DNA of 64,000 nucleotides from Kocuria subflava. Lineage in GTDB: Bacteria; Actinomycetota; Actinomycetes; Actinomycetales; Micrococcaceae. The stretch spans positions 62,001 to 126,000 of the forward strand of contig NZ_JAAVUN010000001.1 of NCBI RefSeq assembly GCF_012163155.1, in the 5' to 3' direction. Positions 61,332 through 64,000 of the stretch are shown here, piece after piece. The stretch's first letter is position 1. Each line of letters begins with the position of its first letter. The notes beneath the pieces are model-generated. The model was given only the letters and a program-made list of their open reading frames with translations, was not told where the DNA came from and searched no databases. A program made the position numbers and the translations under genes.

Positions 61332-61372
61332 GCTGAAATCTCCTGCTGATTGCATTCGGGGACGGTGCGGGC

Positions 61373-62131
61373 TCAGCGCACCAGACGCAGTTGAACGGCC
61401 ACCGGGATGCTCGCATTGCCCAGTGCCACGCCCGTTCCGATCACCCGCCCTGCCAGTGCCAGTCTTTGGCGGGTACGGCGGTCAGCGGCCAGGCCGGTGT
61501 CATTGCCCACCTGGGTGATGCCCTGTGCGGTGTGCGCGGCCAGGGCCACCATGGCAGCCAGGTACAGGGCGGCCACCGGCGGACGCTGCAGGGAGGTCAC
61601 CAGGTTCTGGTAGGCCGCCCCAGGCGTGTGTTCGGCAGCAGCGGGCCGTATGCCCAAGGTCAGATCCGCCAGGTGGTGGGCGGCAAAGAGCCCCAAGACC
61701 GTTCCCGTGGAACGCATGGAGCGCTTGGCCACCTCCCACACCCCACGACGACGCCCCCGTGGCCGGGTCCGCTTCTGCGCTCGCGGACGTGAAGCCGACT
61801 GCTGGGCGCGGACCGTCAAGGCGGCAGCACAGCTCAGATGCGCCACGGTGCTGGCCAGAAGACCCAGGCGGAAGAACCACAGAACGGTGCCGCGTGGCAG
61901 AACCGGCGAGCCCACGGTGCGCAGGAAGTGGGCGTAGTCATCGAACTTCTGCTGACCCATGTAAACCTGCAGGTTGCCCATCATGTGGGCCACCGTGAAA
62001 GCGGAGAAGATGGTGCCGCTGGAAGCCATGGCCAACTTGAGCTCCGGGGTGGCGGGCATCCGGCTCACGGCCTGCTCGGCCAGGCGCAGCACCGCGCTCA
62101 GCGAGTCACCTGCAATATCCGATGAGGTCAT
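61373..62131 (-). CDS. sdhC: Succinate dehydrogenase cytochrome b subunit
   Basis: A 252-residue, five-helix membrane anchor of the SdhC/FrdC type. His residues that could hold haem lie in TVAHMMGNLQVYMG, TVAHLSCAAALTV, FAAHHLADLTLGI and ALAAHTAQGITQV, in the positions expected for a dihaem cytochrome b. SGTIFSAFTVAHMMGN is a family motif. The central loop is extended by very basic sequence (RPRAQKRTRPRGRRRG). ATG 62131 (MTSSDIAGDS) is the likely start. It is the first gene of an sdhC-sdhB pair with no sdhA. Confidence 0.88.
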   Translation of the reverse strand: MTSSDIAGDSLSAVLRLAEQAVSRMPATPELKLAMASSGTIFSAFTVAHMMGNLQVYMGQQKFDDYAHFLRTVGSPVLPRGTVLWFFRLGLLASTVAHLSCAAALTVRAQQSASRPRAQKRTRPRGRRRGVWEVAKRSMRSTGTVLGLFAAHHLADLTLGIRPAAAEHTPGAAYQNLVTSLQRPPVAALYLAAMVALAAHTAQGITQVGNDTGLAADRRTRQRLALAGRVIGTGVALGNASIPVAVQLRLVR

Positions 62132-62162
62132 GCACCGAAGCCTAAGCGTTGGAGTGGGAAGT

Positions 62163-63803
62163 TCAGGCACCGGGCGTAACAGGCTCGGCCTCACCGGCCT
62201 GATCCTGGGTCCCGGGCTCCTGGGGCGTCGGGCCGGCAGCATCCGGCTCCTGCGCATTCGGGATGGTGTCCGGGCACTCGAAGGTGGTCACCCGGAACCG
62301 TGAATCCCAGTTGTCATCCTCCAGGGTGCACTGGTTCTCCAGCAAATTGCCCTCCACCAGGGGGAAGTTGGCGTCGTCGTGGTAAGAGACCACGGCAACG
62401 CTGCCCGTGTCCTCCAGTTCCCAGGCAAGCTCATAGGGCTGGTTGATGCCCCACAGGGTTTCCGAATCCGCAGCGTCCACGACCAGCATGGGGTCTGCCA
62501 CCTCATGCTCCGGCGGGTAGGCAATGAAGATCCCGCGGTGCTGTTCATTCATGAAGATCACGGTGTCCGCCTGTTCGGCCTCCTGGGCGGCAGTCCCGTA
62601 GGCGTCGTCCTTGGCGAACTCTCCGTTCTGCCCCAACAGGGACGGGAAGGAGAGACCGGCAAACACCACGGCCAGGACAGCCCCGGCCACACGCCACGGA
62701 ATGGCCGCCAGGCCCAGGGCCAGCAGCACCACAACGGCGGGAGAGGTGAAGGCCAGGTAGCGCTCCTGGAAATACTGCCCACCGGTCAGCTGTGCGACCA
62801 CCACCACGGCGAACGGGAAGAAGATCAGCGCCAACAGCCAGAGCATGATTCCGCGTGCCCTGCTCAAGATCAGACCGGCCACCGTGATCAGCACTGCAAA
62901 GAGCGCCAGGAACGGGGCAATGGCCATGATCTGGTCGGAGAAGTCCCCCCGGTAGTTGCGTGGGCTGATGAAGAACACGTGGTAGGCCATGTAGTACAGG
63001 ACCTCCCGCAGCGTGTAGTGGATCCAGGAGACCTGGGCACTCTGCAGACTCCCGATGTAAGCCAGCGGGGCGCAGGCCACCACCACCAGCACACCGGCGA
63101 TCGCGTAATTCAGGGCAGCCTTCCATCCCAGGGCCAGCACACGAATGAAGAACACCGGCAACAAGAAAATGCAGTACAGGGAGAAGCCTGTGGCAGCAGC
63201 CAGCGCAAGGCCAAAGCCCACCATGAGCAAACCGTTGCGGGTGACGATGAACCGTTCAAAGCACCACCACGCCAGGCTCACGCTCATGGCCGCCATGGCG
63301 TATCCACGCGCCTCCTGCCCGGTCCAGGTCAGTCCCGGCAGCACCGCGCCGATCACCGCGATCAGCAAACCCACGAACACCATGCGCTGTGGCATGTACC
63401 TCCGGGCGTAGGTCATCCCGATCCTGGTGATTACGGCAGCCGTGACCATCAACCCAAGCGCTGACGGGGTGCGCATGGCCAGTTCAGAGGTACCGAAAAC
63501 CGCTGCCCAGGGATACATGACCAGGTAGTAGAGGCCATGGACGGCATCAATGGTGGAGAGCATGCCCACCATGGAGCTCAAAGGACGCTCGACGGCGGAG
63601 ATGGTGGCCGTCTCGTCAAACCAGAACTGAGGCTGGGTCATCCCCCAGAAAGCCACAATGCCGGCCAGGACGGCAGCCACCAGCGACGGCCACCACGGGA
63701 TGCGCGGCAGCGTGCTGGTGGCACCGGATGTGGTGCCACCGGTGACGGCAGGTGCCTTGTCCTGACTGGTCTCGGCCATCGCCCTGGGGGAACTGTTGTT
63801 CAT
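62163..63803 (-). CDS. Polytopic glycosyltransferase (GT39-like, GT-C fold)
   Basis: A 546-residue membrane protein with about 11 helices. The first outer loop after helix 1 has QFWFDETATISAVERPLSSM; the DE pair is the catalytic Asp motif of GT-C enzymes that use polyprenyl-phosphate sugars, and the later VHGLYYLVMYPWAAVFG is typical of the actinobacterial GT39-like group. A soluble domain of about 130 residues ends the protein (YPPEHEVADPMLVVDAADSE), followed by a Pro/Glu-rich tail. ATG 63803 has TAGGAG upstream. Substrate unknown; mannosylation of proteins or lipoglycans is a likely class of role. Confidence 0.8.
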   Translation of the reverse strand: MNNSSPRAMAETSQDKAPAVTGGTTSGATSTLPRIPWWPSLVAAVLAGIVAFWGMTQPQFWFDETATISAVERPLSSMVGMLSTIDAVHGLYYLVMYPWAAVFGTSELAMRTPSALGLMVTAAVITRIGMTYARRYMPQRMVFVGLLIAVIGAVLPGLTWTGQEARGYAMAAMSVSLAWWCFERFIVTRNGLLMVGFGLALAAATGFSLYCIFLLPVFFIRVLALGWKAALNYAIAGVLVVVACAPLAYIGSLQSAQVSWIHYTLREVLYYMAYHVFFISPRNYRGDFSDQIMAIAPFLALFAVLITVAGLILSRARGIMLWLLALIFFPFAVVVVAQLTGGQYFQERYLAFTSPAVVVLLALGLAAIPWRVAGAVLAVVFAGLSFPSLLGQNGEFAKDDAYGTAAQEAEQADTVIFMNEQHRGIFIAYPPEHEVADPMLVVDAADSETLWGINQPYELAWELEDTGSVAVVSYHDDANFPLVEGNLLENQCTLEDDNWDSRFRVTTFECPDTIPNAQEPDAAGPTPQEPGTQDQAGEAEPVTPGA

Positions 63804-63882
63804 TGCACTCCTAGAGAAGGTCGGAACATACAGTACGACGCCGCACCCCTCCCTGGGGGAACCGCTCAGGCTGCGCTGTGGT

Positions 63883-64000
63883 TCAGATCCACCCGTGCTC
63901 GCGCGCCTTGAGCGCCAACTGGAACCGGTTGCAGGCACCCAAGCAGTTGGACATCTCGCTGATCAGGCCGCGAAAAGTGTGCATGTCCAGGTTCAGCCGG
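63883..64000 (-). CDS. C-terminal end of a LuxR-type HTH regulator (partial)
   Basis: Thirty-nine codons from the window edge end in TGA. The peptide RLNLDMHTFRGLISEMSNCL, then LGACNRFQLALKAREHGWI, fits the second half of a LuxR HTH (helices 3-4 and the last helix, compare LNIGTVKxHLxxIxxKLGVxSRxQA). The start and any receiver domain lie beyond the window. Relation to the adjoining GT39-like gene is unknown. Confidence 0.6.
   Translation of the reverse strand, partial: RLNLDMHTFRGLISEMSNCLGACNRFQLALKAREHGWI

Noticed and set aside
1-64000. CRISPR arrays, tRNA, rRNA, IS elements, integrases or phage genes
   Set aside because: None seen: no spaced identical repeats, no transposase or integrase motifs, no T-loop-like ends in the gaps.
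1-64000. Very frequent GACGACG/CGTCGTC strings
   Set aside because: Mostly Asp-Asp codon runs in GC-rich genes and their complements; without a count against a codon-matched model, no signal can be claimed.

Overview
The window is a high-GC chromosomal segment from an actinobacterium, most likely order Micrococcales. The support is strong G/C preference at third codon positions, frequent GTG and TTG starts, actinobacterial families (DUF3151, DUF202, HerA-like DUF853, short MetE proteins) and an amine oxidase resembling the putrescine oxidase of Kocuria/Micrococcus. It reads as ordinary chromosome. I see no phage, IS element, CRISPR array, rRNA or tRNA.

Layout. 0-8.6 kb: an EamA transporter with a frameshifted TetR gene and a perfect 32-bp palindrome, a Gfo/Idh/MocA oxidoreductase, a TetR plus 14-TM drug exporter pair, an aldehyde dehydrogenase, a PhzF-like protein and an orphan TOPRIM protein. 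8.8-15.7 kb: a MacB-type ABC exporter, a row of small membrane proteins of which the last two are decayed, a cardiolipin synthase-like PLD protein and a cold-shock protein. 15.7-29.9 kb: a hairpin-rich gap, a lipoprotein pair, a HerA-like ATPase, two MFS transporters, a LysR/aldehyde dehydrogenase divergon, galactokinase, FUSC and DUF3151 proteins. 29.9-36.7 kb: metF and metE read as one 1167-codon frame behind a SAM riboswitch, then purA and an amino acid permease. 36.8-46.4 kb: a DUF202 pair, a VOC protein, an M13 peptidase, a thioesterase, and a patch of broken genes (alcohol dehydrogenase, FMN reductase, putrescine oxidase, MHS transporter). 46.5-49.5 kb: two tandem short MetE-like methyltransferases, each followed by the same hairpin, behind a second SAM riboswitch. 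49.5-64 kb: thiolase, sugar kinase plus TetR, a three-gene operon of paralogous envelope proteins, ilvD, an alanine/Na+ symporter, photolyase, sdhC-sdhB without sdhA, a GT39-like membrane glycosyltransferase and the tail of a LuxR-type regulator.

How it fits together. The clearest regulatory theme is methionine: two copies of the same S-box leader control the metF-metE frame and the short MetE pair, so methyl-group synthesis is tied to SAM level at two loci. Local regulators sit beside their likely targets: TetR/EamA, TetR/DHA2 exporter, TetR/putrescine oxidase and LysR/aldehyde dehydrogenase. The second theme is recent gene decay by several mechanisms: homopolymer frameshifts, a 10-bp tandem duplication, a short deletion, CAG-to-TAG stops and a convergent deletion fusing two genes tail to tail. 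Most transcription units end in long, nearly perfect hairpins with no strong U-tract.
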